In this document: positions 1 through 12,544 of the stretch, in pieces | Layout of the letters: each line of letters starts with the position of its first letter | Numbering within the stretch: position 1 is the stretch's first letter | Source: Haemaphysalis longicornis | Lineage: Eukaryota > Arthropoda > Arachnida > Ixodida > Ixodidae | Assembly (NCBI GenBank): GCA_013339765.2 | Contig: CM023450.1 | Location: forward strand, 99,923,920-99,987,919 | DNA length: 64,000 bases | Direction: 5' to 3' | Notes under the pieces: model-generated | The model's input: only the letters and a program-made list of their open reading frames with translations | Told to the model about the DNA's origin: nothing | Databases searched by the model: none | Made by a program: the position numbers and the translations under genes

Positions 1-344
1 CCAGCTTTGCGATACTTATCAACAGAGATACTTATTAACAGCGGAGCTCTTATTGAAGCCGTAAGTTCGCCGTTGCAGGAAAAAAGTGCCACGAAAAAAT
101 GTCGAGAGCTCGGGAGCACATGCCACGCGGCGACCGCCAAGTCCCCGGCTCACACAGTGACTCTAGAAAACAAAATAGGAAAGAAACCCTCCAGCACTGT
201 CATCAAGCGCTACCCGGCAGCGTGTTTCCAAAAGCTTCGCTGCACAGAGAACCCACGTGACATGTGTGATGTTTCTGCGCGCGCTATTCTTTTGCGCGCT
301 TGCTAAAACGCGATCTCTCCGTTCGGGCTCTGTAGCCTCGATGT

Positions 345-400
345 AGATTACTGAGTACTGACGCTGACGGCTTGGGTTTGAACCCCGGAAAGTCTAGCTC
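345..400 (+). other. tRNA-like B-box remnant (SINE fragment?)
   Basis: GGGTTTGAACCCC fits a Pol III B box and is followed by T-rich DNA from 409. The A-box region is degenerate. It may be the relic of a tRNA-derived SINE; it is not a tRNA gene. The rest of 1-1000 shows no gene. Confidence 0.3.
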
Positions 401-1019
401 TTAGTTGGTTTTTTGTTTATATTGCTCAACTTTTTTTTTCTAAATTTCATTTTTTTTTCCTAAACCCACATCTACGCGTTGTTTTTGTTAATAATGGCGA
501 TTTGGTATGTTTCAGGTCGTTTTAGGTTTGGGGCGCACCCAATGACCACGTTGAATTACCGTTCTCCATCGCGTGAACAGACATGTCACGTGTGTGCTCT
601 GTGCTGCGAAGCGTTTGGACACACCCCTACCCGGCATGTGACGCTTAGCACGAGGAACACAACGGTATCGACGCGCATGACGATGACTATCACTAGCACA
701 CTGCAAAGAAGCAACACAACATGTCAATAAACAATTTCAAACTTGTACAAATGCACGGTGATGTGTCCTTGAGGGCTCACGTATAAAAAAATGGTGCACC
801 TTCGCTAAGGTTCAAGCCTTGCCCGACTTCGTGCAAGCTTCGCCAGTTGAGCTGGTGGAAGTCTACAATGCTGGGGATGACTTTGCATCTACCAGTAGCG
901 CCAAAGATGATGATGATTACTAGTACCGCAGCTGTTCAAATAAACAATGATACTGAAGCTTAAGTATGTGTCCTGCCATGCTCACCTACAACAGCTTCGT
1001 CAAACACCCGCAAAGTCTT

Positions 1020-1090
1020 TTCGGCGGCGCTATATAAGCAGCATTCTTTTTCAGCGCGATATTTGATAGTTCGCGCAGCCAAACAGTCTG
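1020..1090 (+). promoter_or_regulatory. TATA-type core-promoter-like sequence
   Basis: A GC-rich run leads into TATATAAG at 1031-1038. No coding exon could be recognised downstream, so this may be a chance match or belong to a repeat. Confidence 0.2.
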
Positions 1091-1443
1091 TACTTTTTTT
1101 TTAGTTTCAGCGCTAGCACTACAGAAGGCCTCGCATCAGATGTTTTTCTCGGAGAATCATTGTAATCGCGCAGCTTTCCGTCAATAGCTGTCGCAGCCGG
1201 TCGCTTCCCCTTGGGCGACCATTCGTTTATTTTTAAAATACTATTTCACAGTTTTTATTTTGTTCTTGAATTGCAAATCTCACTACTTCTCTCTTTTCCA
1301 GATCTGTTTCCTCAGTTTACGTTTATTTCTTTTCTTTTGTCCTTTTCTCTCTACATTTATATTATTATTTGAAGTAGCAAGCTGTGCCTTTACGTCAGAA
1401 TAATTCTTCCAGCTTTGCTTAGGCTTTTTGCATATATCGTTCG

Positions 1444-1525
1444 TTCTCTCTCTCTCTCTCCTTCTCCCTCTCTCCTCCCTTCCCTCCCTCCCTCCCTCTC
1501 TCTCTCTCTCTATCTCTCTCTCTCT
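1444..1525. repeat. (CT)n / (CCCT)n low-complexity tract
   Basis: Pyrimidine-only tract of CT and CCCT units. The apparent ORFs across it are low-complexity artefacts. Confidence 0.95.
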
Positions 1526-2740
1526 GGACAAACGTACCATAATATACATCAAAAATGCACACGCCTTATACTTTATGCCCATCTACTCACCGTATTAGTC
1601 ATGATACCGTTCGTTTTACAGCGCTTATCACCTATCCTTCGAGGTATTTTGAGTATTTCCTGTAGTGCTGGTCTACTGTTTACCAAATGTGGATTACAGA
1701 AATCTTACACAAGCATGCAACTTCCGTAGAAGCCCATGAGTTTCGAAGTGCGGAGTTCACAGCAATCTCCAAGAGCCCTCACAATTCATGTATGAAACTA
1801 TCTTTTCAAGAGCTATTCGCGAAGGGCGCAGAAAGACGTTTGAAGAAAAATTTTAAAAGGGGCAAGTATATTGAGCACACTAAGCGGCAAAACTCTACGC
1901 AATTCCTTTCAAGATATCTGCGTAAGAAGAAGAATTGATAAGTGTCTTCGGACAATCTTCTGCCCGAACCGCGCCCTCAAAAAAGCCGGGGGAAGCGCGG
2001 GCGAAGGTCGTCAATATCAGCTTCGCGTCTTAAATCGCTCTCTCTTTGGAGAGCCCAATGGGCCAGAACTACAACTTCGTTCGGCAGATCAAAGTGACTA
2101 CGCGTTCATTGTGCTTTCTGATGATGGACGAGACTGACAAGGCTGGCCCGCACTTTCCGGTTCAGCTAAAGCTGCAAGAGGCTTCTAAAAGCTTCGCTGG
2201 CGCCTCTTTTGAAAGTCCAGCGTGTAAGGCCCCGCCACGGCGCGTCGACGTTTCCCGCCGCACTTCATTCGTCGAGGACGGTCTTTGCGATTGCTTCAGC
2301 GTAAATAACCCTGCTCGAAATATTCGAGAACGCGATAGAGCGTCCAAAAACGCGACTAAAAGCAGAAATTACGGGGAAGGCTAAGGCTAATCTTAATGTG
2401 AGGATCTTCATATTCTTTCCTTTTTAAAGTGGCGCGACGTTGCTTTCAGACAGGGCAGATTTCAGGTCAAAAAGTAAAAACAGTTGCGTTGCCAACTACG
2501 AGACGATCATTCAGTTCGTTGTGGACAAGATTTATATGAAAAATACGAGTTGCAATGGTACTTTTCATGAAAGAAAAAAAATCTCGGGCCACTAGCATGA
2601 AACCTGCGGAGGGGTGAATCATAAAGTGAATAAGTGTATTTTTGGCGCCTTGGCGTGTTGGCCACGGAGATGAAACCGTTAGGGGGTAGAGGTATACTGT
2701 TTTGCTATAAAAGTCTTGTGTCTTTGAAGCACCAAGCGTT
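1526..2740. other. No recognisable gene
   Basis: Only short open frames of about 110 residues or fewer without known motifs or splice signals. Nothing supportable seen. Confidence 0.6.
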
Positions 2741-2744
2741 CTAG

Positions 2745-2910
2745 AATGAGGCGTTGGAAAACGAGTGTCCAAGGTGTGTTCTTTTAGTGTGCGTTTTTGC
2801 CCACGTAGATGAAACGTTCTTGCGCGATGCGTTGGAAAACGAGTGTCCTGGTGTGTTTTTCAGTACGCGCTACGTTCCAGCGCGAGGCGTTGGAAAAAGA
2901 GTGTAACGGT
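2745..2910. repeat. Imperfect minisatellite, three copies
   Basis: The motif GCGTTGGAAAAxGAGTGT recurs at 2751, 2829 and 2887 (spacings 78 and 58). Each copy is followed by GGTGT-containing DNA. A short (GAC)n run follows at 2935-2950. Confidence 0.8.
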
Positions 2911-3690
2911 GTTTTAGTACCGTGACTGCATGAGACGACGACGACGACAGGAGACGCCGACAGGCGACTGCCTAAAGGGCTTCGTCCCTAAAAACTAACG
3001 TATTTCTTCAGGCGTAACCGGGTACGAAGACCAACAGTTTAACAGCGAAGCTGCATATGACTACTCCCCAAAATTCTCGCGCCCGTGTGGAACAAAAACT
3101 CGGGGACTTGTGTTCAGCGTATGGAAAAATTCATAAAAATAAAGACCCGTCTCGAGGCCTCGGTGCTTTGATATGTCTCACATTGCCCGTGAAAAATGTA
3201 TTCTCAGCAATACATTTGTGTTTATACCTAAAGCCGACTCTAAGAATGGTGGTGTAAGCTTGGTCTTCTAGGCTGACTTTGCCACATTGGGTGTTGCGCA
3301 GTGAACCATGGCCATCTACAGGGGAAGTATGGTTACAGCCCAACTTTAGTTTTATCTCCACCGCCACCGCCTCTTTCCAGAGTCGTTGTACTGCTCGGCA
3401 CGCGTGGCGTCTCTCTCCCACCTACGAATGCGTATTGTTGTGCGCTCCTCGGAGGCCACCTGTACGGCGTACTGAGCCTGCGCCGTGATTGGTGTAGCCG
3501 CGCTATAATAAAAACGTCATTGTATCTACCCAGCAATAGTGTGTGTCCTTAGTTTACGATGTTGAGATCCGGCCACTCCTCTTATAATTTAATATAGCAA
3601 ACCCCCAATATAGCTAAATTCGAACATGACAAATCCAGCCAGACCGTCAACTTCGCTGGACTTTCCCGTTCCCAGGGTGGCAGGACTCGT
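2911..3690. other. No recognisable gene
   Basis: Mixed-composition DNA with short, mutually overlapping open frames on both strands and no motif I recognise. Confidence 0.55.
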
Positions 3691-4460
3691 ATTTTTTGAA
3701 GACGAGCCCACCATTCTTGGGCTACTTAAACGCGGAATTTTCGGTCTGTCTGTCTGTCTGTGTCTGTCGGTCTGTCTGTCCGTCTGTCTGTCTGTGACTC
3801 GATTCAGCCACCCAGCCAAAGTGAAACACGAACTGCGCAATAGTCTTATATACCCACAACCAAATCTAAACGTAGAAGTCCAGTGTAACTGTTCCTACTT
3901 GTCAGCATTGTTGAATAAGAACTCGACATTACGCAAATATAAGGCATAAAATCAATACATGAGTGATATTTGCAGTGTTCCTTTATTAAAAATTCACATA
4001 TGCTTGGCTTTCGCGATAACAAATGAAATAGAAAATAAACTGCAGAAAACCGTCGCCTGCTGTTGCCCGCGCTACCTGGCGGAATTTAAAAAATCAAACC
4101 GCAACAGCAACGAAAGGTGCCACTAGATATGTTCCACGTTCGGCCAATTGGAACGCTCCTGGAGTAGGAAAACGTAATTCTACAGACGTTGTAGTAGGGT
4201 GCCTCGATTCACGCGCGTCTCCGCCGTACGGCAGCGCTGGCATCGCGTCCCCCGACTTGGAGCAGTGGAACGCAGTAAATTTAAATTGATTTGAGTGAAC
4301 CTCCAGCGTGTCATCATGGGAGGAACGAGAGGGGAGAGGAACGGCATGAAACCGGGAGCGGGAAAGAGAAGGAAGGCATTTACTTGCCGGGGGAATCAGT
4401 CGGCTATCGTCTTTTGTCGACATTTGTAAAGAAAGGAGCAGACACGCGGCTTTTTTTATT
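3690..4460 (+). mobile_element. Interspersed repeat with internal (TCTG)n, copy 1
   Basis: Shares its whole layout with copies at 26085-26795 (+) and 49845-50605 (-): CTTGGGCTACTTAAAC, then (TCTG)n, GACTCGATTCAGCCACC, ATTACGCAAATATAAG, GTGTTCCTTTATTAA, CTGCAGAAAACCG, and a far end carrying CTATCGTCTTTTG. The copy at 26085 has GACGATAGTCTTT near one end and its complement near the other, suggesting subterminal inverted repeats. It has no coding capacity, and superfamily is not assignable from these data. Confidence 0.75.
3743..3795. repeat. (TCTG)n tract inside the interspersed repeat
   Basis: TCTG units with GTCGG and CCG interruptions. It is at the same position as the tracts in the two other copies, so it is part of the element. 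Confidence 0.95.
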
Positions 4461-5967
4461 TTTATTTTTTTGCCAGAACGGGCTTCGGTGAGCGATGACT
4501 CTTGTTTCAGATGGACGTTTTAGGGATATGTGTAGATTTCCGCATACCCTATCAAGTCAAGAGGAAGCAAGGGTGGCGCCCCTGTTTTACGCAAGCGAAA
4601 TTCGTCTCCGGTTCCAGTGCTGCTCAGCGGAAGCGGTTGCAGCCACGCTATTCCACTGCAACCGCTGAAGTCTCAGCGCTGCCGCAGCCACAGACTGCTT
4701 TCCCGCATACACTGTTAATGCGGTGCAATATTAGGTAGTAACCTGATCTGTTGGTGCTTCGGTCATTCACGTTTTAAAACAGCGGAGCTGTTTAACCCTT
4801 TTGGGCCTGGTGTTGTCAATTGACGCCATCACCTTCAAGTTTCCCTTGCGCATTAAGAATGAAACCAAAACTGCTAGTTTTCTGGGGAAATATTCTCCAG
4901 TGATGTCTACTGCTATAGATATCACTGTTGTTTCCTTTTAGTGGAGCTGGACGCTACAAAGAAGAACAAGCTCCGGTGAAGACGAAATTACGACATTGAG
5001 GCTGAAAAAAAAATGGCGGTTCAAGTTTTATTCCCATGCTTGTACACCTAAAATTACGCGCACTACGAAGCTAATTTTTTGTTTGTAGGTTCATGTAGTC
5101 ATAAGGTTTCAGAAAATATGCGAAAGTGATACCGCTGCTCAGCATAAAAATTTTAATTGCAAGATGTTCTAATTAATTGCCTCATTAATAAATCAGTTAT
5201 TTGCACTCCCATCTACTTTTTGTTTGTGGGCTTATGGGACCCTATATTTTGGGAAGACAGACAGAAAACATTGTTTTGTTGCTTGAAATAAAAAAATCAG
5301 GGCTGGAAGGGTTACGCTCGAGCATGATCCGGTGGTGTTAGCAAAAAAATACAAAGAAAAAATCTCCTCCGGCTTCAATCACCCCGAATGTCATTGTTCT
5401 TTGGTGGGCTAAGGAAAACACCACGCAAAAAACATGGCCGAGTCTCCTAGCATAACTGCGCATAAACTTAGCCGAACCTAGAGTAAGCTAAGCCCGGGCC
5501 TACAGCTCCGCAGTTTTCTCCAGCTTTGCACATATAGTGCGAGCTGCGGCAACTTTTTTTTGTACTGTCGTCGCCATTACCGAGGGACACCCCTATCTCC
5601 GTGAATATTCCCCGATTATCGTGAGGCTGAATAAGAAGTACAGAAGATAAAGCCTTTCCAGACCTCTGGTCGCACGTCTTATACGCATTAACATTACTTG
5701 GCGCACAGGAAGTTTTGAGCATATTTATAGCAAACGCAAGTGTCTAAGTAAAAGTACAGCGTTTTATTACATAAAACTTTACGTCTCATGGGCTTTTACA
5801 AAAATAAGTAAACATTTCGGGTAAAGGACGGCTTCAAATATAGGCGAAATTAAAGCAGAACTACAAAACGAAAAGAAAGTAGGAATAGAAACATTCTCCC
5901 TCGCACTGTCACAAGCGGCTGCAAACACAGCGAAAAGAAAACGCACAGTAAAATACGTGGCTGCTTT
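4461..5967. other. AT-rich DNA, no recognisable gene
   Basis: Short open frames only, with many homopolymeric A/T runs. No motif or splice structure was supportable. Confidence 0.6.
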
Positions 5968-6888
5968 CACGAGAGATCGGACTGGCGTGTCCGGTCGACA
6001 TCTCTAATTTTTTAAGAAATTTTATATATAGCTCCTTGGGCACCGTAAAAAACATATGTGATGTTATTTTGTGGAAAAAATTTTTACCTTTATCAAAAAA
6101 TTCCCAAAGCCGGCTCGGGTCACTAGCGCGTTGGGCGGCTCACGGAAAATTGGAAACTTCTACTCGCCCTACATTTAGGTCATAAGCTTCTTACAAACCA
6201 ATTGGGCATGTCACCGCGACACTGCTACCACGGCCATATTTGGCACTTTGTAACTGCAAAACAAAAAAATAGTGAGGAATGTTTTCGATGTAGCTGACAG
6301 AGAGCAACGTTGGCTTTAGTTTGTGAAAGTTTGAAAAAAAAATCAAAGATGGCCTTGTTTCTTTGATTGGCTTTCTAAATATACCGAAATGCGTTACCTT
6401 GCTGCAGTACAGGACTTTTTTTATATTAAACCGTCTTTACCACATAAACTAAAATTAGCACGAATATTTAACAAGGATAGACAAATAATACTAAAAATTG
6501 TCAACTACCTAGCTTGTTTAAGTTCCGAGAAAAAGCCCCCACATTTGGGCAATTTCAAAATTTCTTCCTGTTAGGGAATTTTTATTAAACGTAATTCGCT
6601 CTGCAAGCCAAACACGAATATTTTGAATACTTTGAGAGTATACAAAGGTTTTACGTAAAAAAAAACTGGGGCGATAGCTGCAGTAGTTTTTGTTTTACTG
6701 CGGAACAAGTTTTCCGCGAGCCGCTCAATGCGCCAGTGACCTGAGCCGGCTTTGGCAATTTTTTGAGAAAGGGAATTTTTTTCCCACAAAATACCCACAT
6801 ACATTTTCCCATGTGCACAAGGAACTGTGTATAAAATGTTCGTCATAATTACAGATGTCGAGCGGACACGCCTCTCCGATATTTCGTG
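5968..6888. mobile_element. Foldback-type element with about 190-bp terminal inverted repeats
   Basis: The left arm (about 5968-6156) and the reverse complement of the right arm (about 6704-6888) align throughout with scattered mismatches. Shared blocks include GGCGTGTCC, GACATCT, ATTTTGTGG, CAAAGCCGGCTC and GCGGCTC. The roughly 550-bp centre is AT-rich and non-coding. The size and long inverted ends fit a non-autonomous foldback or MITE-like DNA element. No target duplication is evident. Confidence 0.75.
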
Positions 6889-9169
6889 CAAACACCCCTA
6901 CGCTGTCAGACGCTGCAGGTTTGAGCGGCGCTACTGGAACATTAAAATTGCCACGGACACTGCCAACATGAGGCTCCCGGATGACGGAGGCCAGACTACG
7001 TCACCCACGTCACTGCTATTACTTACTTTGCCGGTGTCGGCCACAAAAAACATTCACTCCTTATTTTCTTGCCACGCGCTCAGCTGCAGCGCTGCCACAC
7101 AGTGTGAAAGGACGAGCTGAAGAGAAAACACGACAATACAATTCAACTACAGATGCTACGCCCTATACGACAATTCCCTAATAGGGAGTTTATGCCCCAT
7201 ATTTTCTGACGGGAATGGTCGTAAACACAAAGGCTTACCGTTACCGCGACAGCGCTCCTCACGAAGGGACCGTTTGGCACTGGGCTGTCAAAAGCGCAGT
7301 GCCAATTGACCGACTTCCTGCTCAACCGCGCCCGGTATTTACGGCGTATACGGTATGCCAGCGTTACGCGGGCTTGTAACGCTTCTTTGTAACTGGCAAC
7401 AGTCAAAATGGTGTTTATAAGATTAGAGCGCGACTGAGACAACGACAGACTGGACAAGCGTTCTCGTGTGTCGTTGTGCTTTATTTTATAAACATCATGC
7501 ACCAACTTATGCAACAGTTTGTTTTACTGAAGTCAACATGGAGTCCCGATGCTTCGCGACGGAACGCTGCAGTACAGCGCAACGGGAAACGGTACAGGTT
7601 AAAACGCAAAACACCAGGACCAACGCAACCTGTCTCGTTATTTAAATTCACGTTAGGAATGTTAATGTTAAAATAATAATACCATTAATAATGATGTTCA
7701 TGTTAAAAAGGAGGCGGCACAGCAGCGATAAGGGGCGGGTCTGTATATATATATATGTGTACATTTGTTGTTGTGGTTGTTGTTGCTGGTGGTGGTCCGC
7801 ATTTAGAAGTGTAATTAAACGCACTCCTCCTAATGTGTATTTTCTTGCTCTTCATGCGGTCGATGGGTTTCAAACGCGTCCCAGCGCTGAATGGTATATC
7901 ACCACAGTCGATTCTAATCGTATTCTAAGATAAGTGCGTATGACCCACTGGCAAACTTCCAGGTCACAGCTGCTCGCGGGCCCCACAACTTCTTCCCTCA
8001 AGGGCGACACCACTTATATACCAAGACGTTCTTACATTACCTAACGGTAGGCTGTTGTCGGCTTCATAATTGATGTCCGAAACAAGTTCTGCGCCCCCCC
8101 CTCCCCCTCCAAAAAAAAACGCGCAATCCAAATAAAAGTGAAGGAAATCTTCCTTCGAACGAACAGCGTTGTAAGTAAAAAAAGGCCAGCTTGTACTGGT
8201 TGAGCCGGATGGAGAAATAGCAGAGCTGGCAGCCCTTCTCCCTTCTCCTTCGTCGGGGACCCAGCTGTTGCACCTCACATAGATTTCCGAACTAGCACTG
8301 AAAATTCTCCAAGTCTGGCCCGCTCGATCTTTTGGTCCGCAGGCTCTCACTTCCCTCCCAAAGTGGACCGCGTCAGCACGCGCTAGAAGACGAGGCAACC
8401 GGCTTCGAGAACTCGGCGTCTGTGCAGCGCGAGCTGTCCTGTGCTCCCCATTTGAGGTGCGGACGCACGCGACCTGTTTTCTTTATTCTTTCAGAGCTCC
8501 TCACGGGGCGCAAGGCCACGCACAGGCCTGGACGACGCCGGGCGCTTCTCACGACGCGCACACTGCACGTGCGCTCGGTGTTTTTTTTTCTGGTTTTTTA
8601 ACGCTTTTTGAGAACGCCACCGGACCAAGCTTACACGGCGTCGCTGTTAAAGGAATGCATTCTGTTGAAATCCGCATTCAGATTAAAAAACCGAGAAATG
8701 TTTCAGCAACATTTTATGTCAGGTTTCCAGTATATCATGCGAATTAAATTTTATGCGCGGGAACAAGTCTACAAAAACATTGAGATTCTAGACTTCTTAT
8801 TGTTGAGGCTTGCTTCTCGCGGCTTTTGAGCGTGCCTGAAAACGTTGCAATCCGTCTTCTCGTGCCCTTCATTATCGCTTCAAAACGCAGCCAGTAACCA
8901 TATGGTAGTCGTTTGAAACACACTGAGGCAATTTGCACTGCATTATAAGCCACTCTTCCGGGATGTTCTTCTTTTTTTCCTTTCGCCTAAAGTTAGTGTG
9001 CGCATTACTTACAAAGGAGTTGACGTCAATTTTATTGAGACGTACGGGTGCAATTTCTCGTTATTTCTCATGTTTGCTACATTACTGTGCCTATTCAGAG
9101 ATGGTGAAAACGAGTATTGCGATATTCATGGCAGCATTAAGGAGCCGAAGACGAACTCATAAATAACGC
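6889..9169. other. No recognisable gene; short TA and C/T tracts
   Basis: Contains a short (TA)n around 7744-7756 and a C-rich run at 8093-8107. Open frames up to 144 residues (7964-8398, minus) have no recognisable motif. Confidence 0.55.
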
Positions 9170-9173
9170 TTAA

Positions 9174-9627
9174 AGGGACCCTGCAACACATTCGATAAAG
9201 TCTGTCACTTTTTCCTTCACGTCTGGAAGCACCGCGAAAGCTAGTTATCGCCAGCACGGAGCGGCACTGCGTGATTTGCTCGTCGCACCAGATACGCTTT
9301 CCGTTTCTGCTTTGTTTTTGTTTTTGTGGCTTTATTTTTAAAGTTGCAATCGAAAAGCGTTCATTGCGGCAACTGAAGGAAAACCGGCCAACAGCCTCTG
9401 CATGGCCTCAGTGATGTAATTCGGGCCGTTGAAGAACGTCAAGACTGGGAAAAAGAGAAAAATATTTTGAGCGAATTTATAAGTTATCTTATGGGCACAG
9501 AGCAGTAAATTTTGGGTGAGGTACTTTGCGACCCCCTAATCTAAGTACTGGGTGTGTTCGGTGACTAAGTTCTGCAAACATTTACGATTTCAAAAAAAAA
9601 AGTTGGAAAAAATGTTTCAGGGTGTCT
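9174..9627 (-). mobile_element. TTAA-flanked MITE, AGGGACCCTG family, copy 1
   Basis: Ends AGGGACCCTG... and ...CAGGGTGTCT, with TTAA on both sides (9170-9173 and 9628-9631). The interior matches the copy at 35675-36117 in reverse, including CACCCAGTACTTA, AAGTACCTC and TGTGCCCAT. It is 454 bp and non-coding. TTAA target sites and AG-starting termini are known for Kolobok-type elements, and TTAA also for piggyBac; assignment is tentative. Confidence 0.8.
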
Positions 9628-10027
9628 TTAAAAGAATGCCGTTACTGAAATTGACAAAAAACATCATTTCGTTTTGCGTATCCCTTCCTTTGTTGGTAGT
9701 ACCTTTCCCCGGAGTTAAGGAGACAAATAAATCATTTTGCCGCACAAAGCTGCCCAATCTCTGTACGGGAAAAAGAGTGACAATAACAAAACTAAACCAA
9801 ATATGGTTTGTGAAAAAAAAAATATGCCTAAGCTCTGTGTGGCAAAGTCGTCGGCTGCGCGAAACGTATTCGCCCTAACTGTCCAATGAACAGGGTGGCT
9901 GCCTTGTTTTAACAACACGACACAATAAATGAGAACAACTATATATAGCACACTAAAACTGGGTGACCTTCAAGAAAAATCACGAAGACGCCTAGGCATT
10001 CCTTATGATGTCTTTATTTCAAAAAAC
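9628..10027. other. No recognisable gene
   Basis: AT-rich with one 108-residue open frame lacking any motif. Confidence 0.55.
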
Positions 10028-10400
10028 TCCCACCTCCCCTCGCGGGAACCCCTGTGTAGATGCGACACACAGGGGGTTCACGTTGCAGCGTTGGACAGCG
10101 GAGGAACGGCGCTGGAACGATGGAGCGGAGCGGCGCAGGCACCGCGTTTTATAGCGCGCATAACGGTGAGGGGGTGCGCCGGCGCCAGTGCGTCTGCCGC
10201 GGCTATGACGCAACACAATCCAACACAATCCACTTTAATCCAATCCAATCCAAATCCAAATCCAATCCAATCCAAGCCAAGCCAGCCAAGCCAAGCCAAG
10301 CCAAGCCAAGCCAAGCCAATCGAATCCAATCCAATCCAATGACCTTCGCGAGAGAGTGTTCGCTATCGGAGAGGAGAGGGGGTGAGCGGCGGAGAGCGCC
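10028..10400 (+). mobile_element. Interspersed repeat carrying a CCAAT/CCAAG pentamer array, copy 1
   Basis: Begins with CACCTCCCCTCGCGGGAACC and GATGCGAC, continues with GGCTATGACGCAACACAATC, then the pentamer array 10237-10340, then CGCGAGAGAGTGTTCGCTAT. The same order occurs inverted at 45437-45860 and, in part, at 57790-58115. Leu/Trp-rich frames across the array are translations of the pentamer and are not genes. Confidence 0.75.
10237..10340. repeat. (TCCAA)n / (GCCAA)n pentamer array
   Basis: Tandem five-base units alternating between TCCAA and GCCAA types. The same array type is embedded in the related repeats near 45.5 and 58.1 kb. Confidence 0.95.
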
Positions 10401-10931
10401 GCTCATGCGGCGAGGAGAATAGGGGAGGGGCGGACGCCGACGACAACGCCGACGACGCCGGATGCAGGGACAAGGCAAGTGAATGAGATGCAGTCGCATC
10501 TAAAAGCGTGCGTGTCGAATTGCCGAACGTCTCTTGACATATTTATCATCGCTTTTCTTTTTTTATCTTTCTTTCGACTTTCAGTTACCATGCCCCGGCC
10601 CATAACTGCGTTCGCATCGCCAAGAAAGAGGACATTCAGCGGAGACGCACTGCAGAAAGGAGGGGAGTAGTAACGCCCCAAATAGCTGCTTTTGTAATAC
10701 GATGTTCAACTTGCTCGTGTAAATCTCGGTGTTATTGTTGCTAAGGGACCAGCCAAATTGCTGGCGGCGCAACGATAGGGAAAACGAGGATATGTGCCGT
10801 CCTGAGGACATGTGTGGTTTCAGCAGGTGCGGTACCGAGCTTCGCACTCCGGCCGCTTCTTCCCTGTTTTAAGACATCGACTCATTCTGCGTCTACGGCG
10901 CCTTCAACATCGAGTGCAATGTGTGTTGACA

Positions 10932-11065
10932 AATCGCTGGCTAATCGAACCTACATACTGCAGCACACCTACGCGTTCGCATTTCTCACACACAAGCGAA
11001 TCGCTAACGAATCGAACCTACACCATGCAGCACACCTACGCGTTCGCATTCCTCACACATAAACG
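10932..11065. repeat. Tandem duplication, two 67-bp units
   Basis: Units 10932-10998 and 10999-11065 are nearly identical, sharing CAGCACACCTACGCGTTCGC and differing at a few positions. Confidence 0.92.
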
Positions 11066-12540
11066 GGCTTCGGTGTCCTCCGCAATTTATTTTTAAAGGA
11101 ATTTTTTTAGCCTTTGGGACCACGACGAAGTATTCTCGTAACCTCCCCGTGTCGTAGCGCAACGCAATTACTTGTCTTTCACTGCTCCGCAAACGGTTTT
11201 GTTCTCTGAATGTTTCATTTTCTTAAATACTTACTCAGTTGTCTCAGTTGTGGGACTCGATTTCTTAGGTGACGATTGCGTGCCATTTGAGAATTTTCAC
11301 TGATACGTTTGCGAGGCTTTATTCACTCGGTTGCCACGCATATGGTTTTTTTTACTGGTTTTTCATTCTTTGAATGCTACCTCTCAGCTAAACTAAGCAG
11401 TGACGTACAGGCGGGTTGTCAATTATTCTTGGCACTTGTTTTTAAACTTCCATTGCGCACTTCCTATAGGGCCCTCTCTCTAAGCAGGAACGCAGAAGAT
11501 TCCGCAGTTTGCCTCGCCTCATGCAGTACCACGTCCTCAACACGCATGCATGGATTTTTTGCTAGTATTTTTAGCACTGCCGCTTGGCTGTTACGATTCA
11601 CCATGTGGCGTCGCTTGCAGTGTTCCGTGGGGACATGTCAATTAAGTTGATAGCAACGTGCGGCTTATACAGAGGCGACATTCAAGCTCAACTTTTGAGT
11701 GAGTAAGAAGTGGGGCTAGACAGGTGATGTACTGTGAATGAGACACAGATCAGTGCGCCGCTACTTCGTTTGCCATCCCATGAAAGTGACAACAAACAAA
11801 ATAGGGGGAGACAAAGACACGTTTGAAGGATGAAGACTAACCGGATGAAGATCCGGGAAACCATCCAGCCACACCTGAATGCATGGGCTACCTGGTGGTT
11901 TTCTTTTTTGTTTTTTTGTTTTTGAAGTCAGTGTCCAGGCCGCAGAATGTCGTGAAGTTTGCGGGTCATGATGACGTACCGAGGGTGTATTAGCGGGTGT
12001 GAGATACGAATGCCTTGCAAACTTCATACATACGTTTGGCTCGCGTCGCCATCTTACTTCGCCCTCTTCTTCTTCCCGCCTTTTTCGTTAGTTCAGGCCC
12101 AGCCTACCATCAGAGGAGATTGATCGTGCTGATAAAGGAGACGTCCGTACGATAGCCCACCACCATTAGAATGGCACCCCATTGAAAATACACCAAAGCG
12201 AAACTGTATACTCAACAGAGCAGAATATTGCACATTTAGTGCAAAAATGTTAGAACAACGATGTGAGCTTGATTTAGTTGCACTTACTGAAATAAGACTA
12301 GTTAATTAAAATGCATATAGTCGATGAATAACTTATATATTAGTATAAGACAGGTCGAATGCTTGATGTTGGGAAAAAGAAAGAGGGAAAGAGGAAAAAT
12401 TACACCATCTTCCCGTGGGGAACCCTGATGAGGATGCGAAGCATCATGGGGGTTCCGTGTGGTTCCATTGTGCTGCCGTTATGTTAAGTGATCTGGTGTT
12501 TAGTAGCGCCAGAGGGAATTCCGCATCCGGGTCCATATTG
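11066..12540. other. No recognisable gene
   Basis: Open frames up to 113 residues without motifs; nothing supportable. Confidence 0.55.
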
Positions 12541-12544
12541 CTTC

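Noticed and set aside
10078..10499. Leu/Trp/Gly-rich frames suggesting a repetitive protein
   Set aside because: Produced by the CCAAT/CCAAG pentamer array; the same appears at 45.5 kb.
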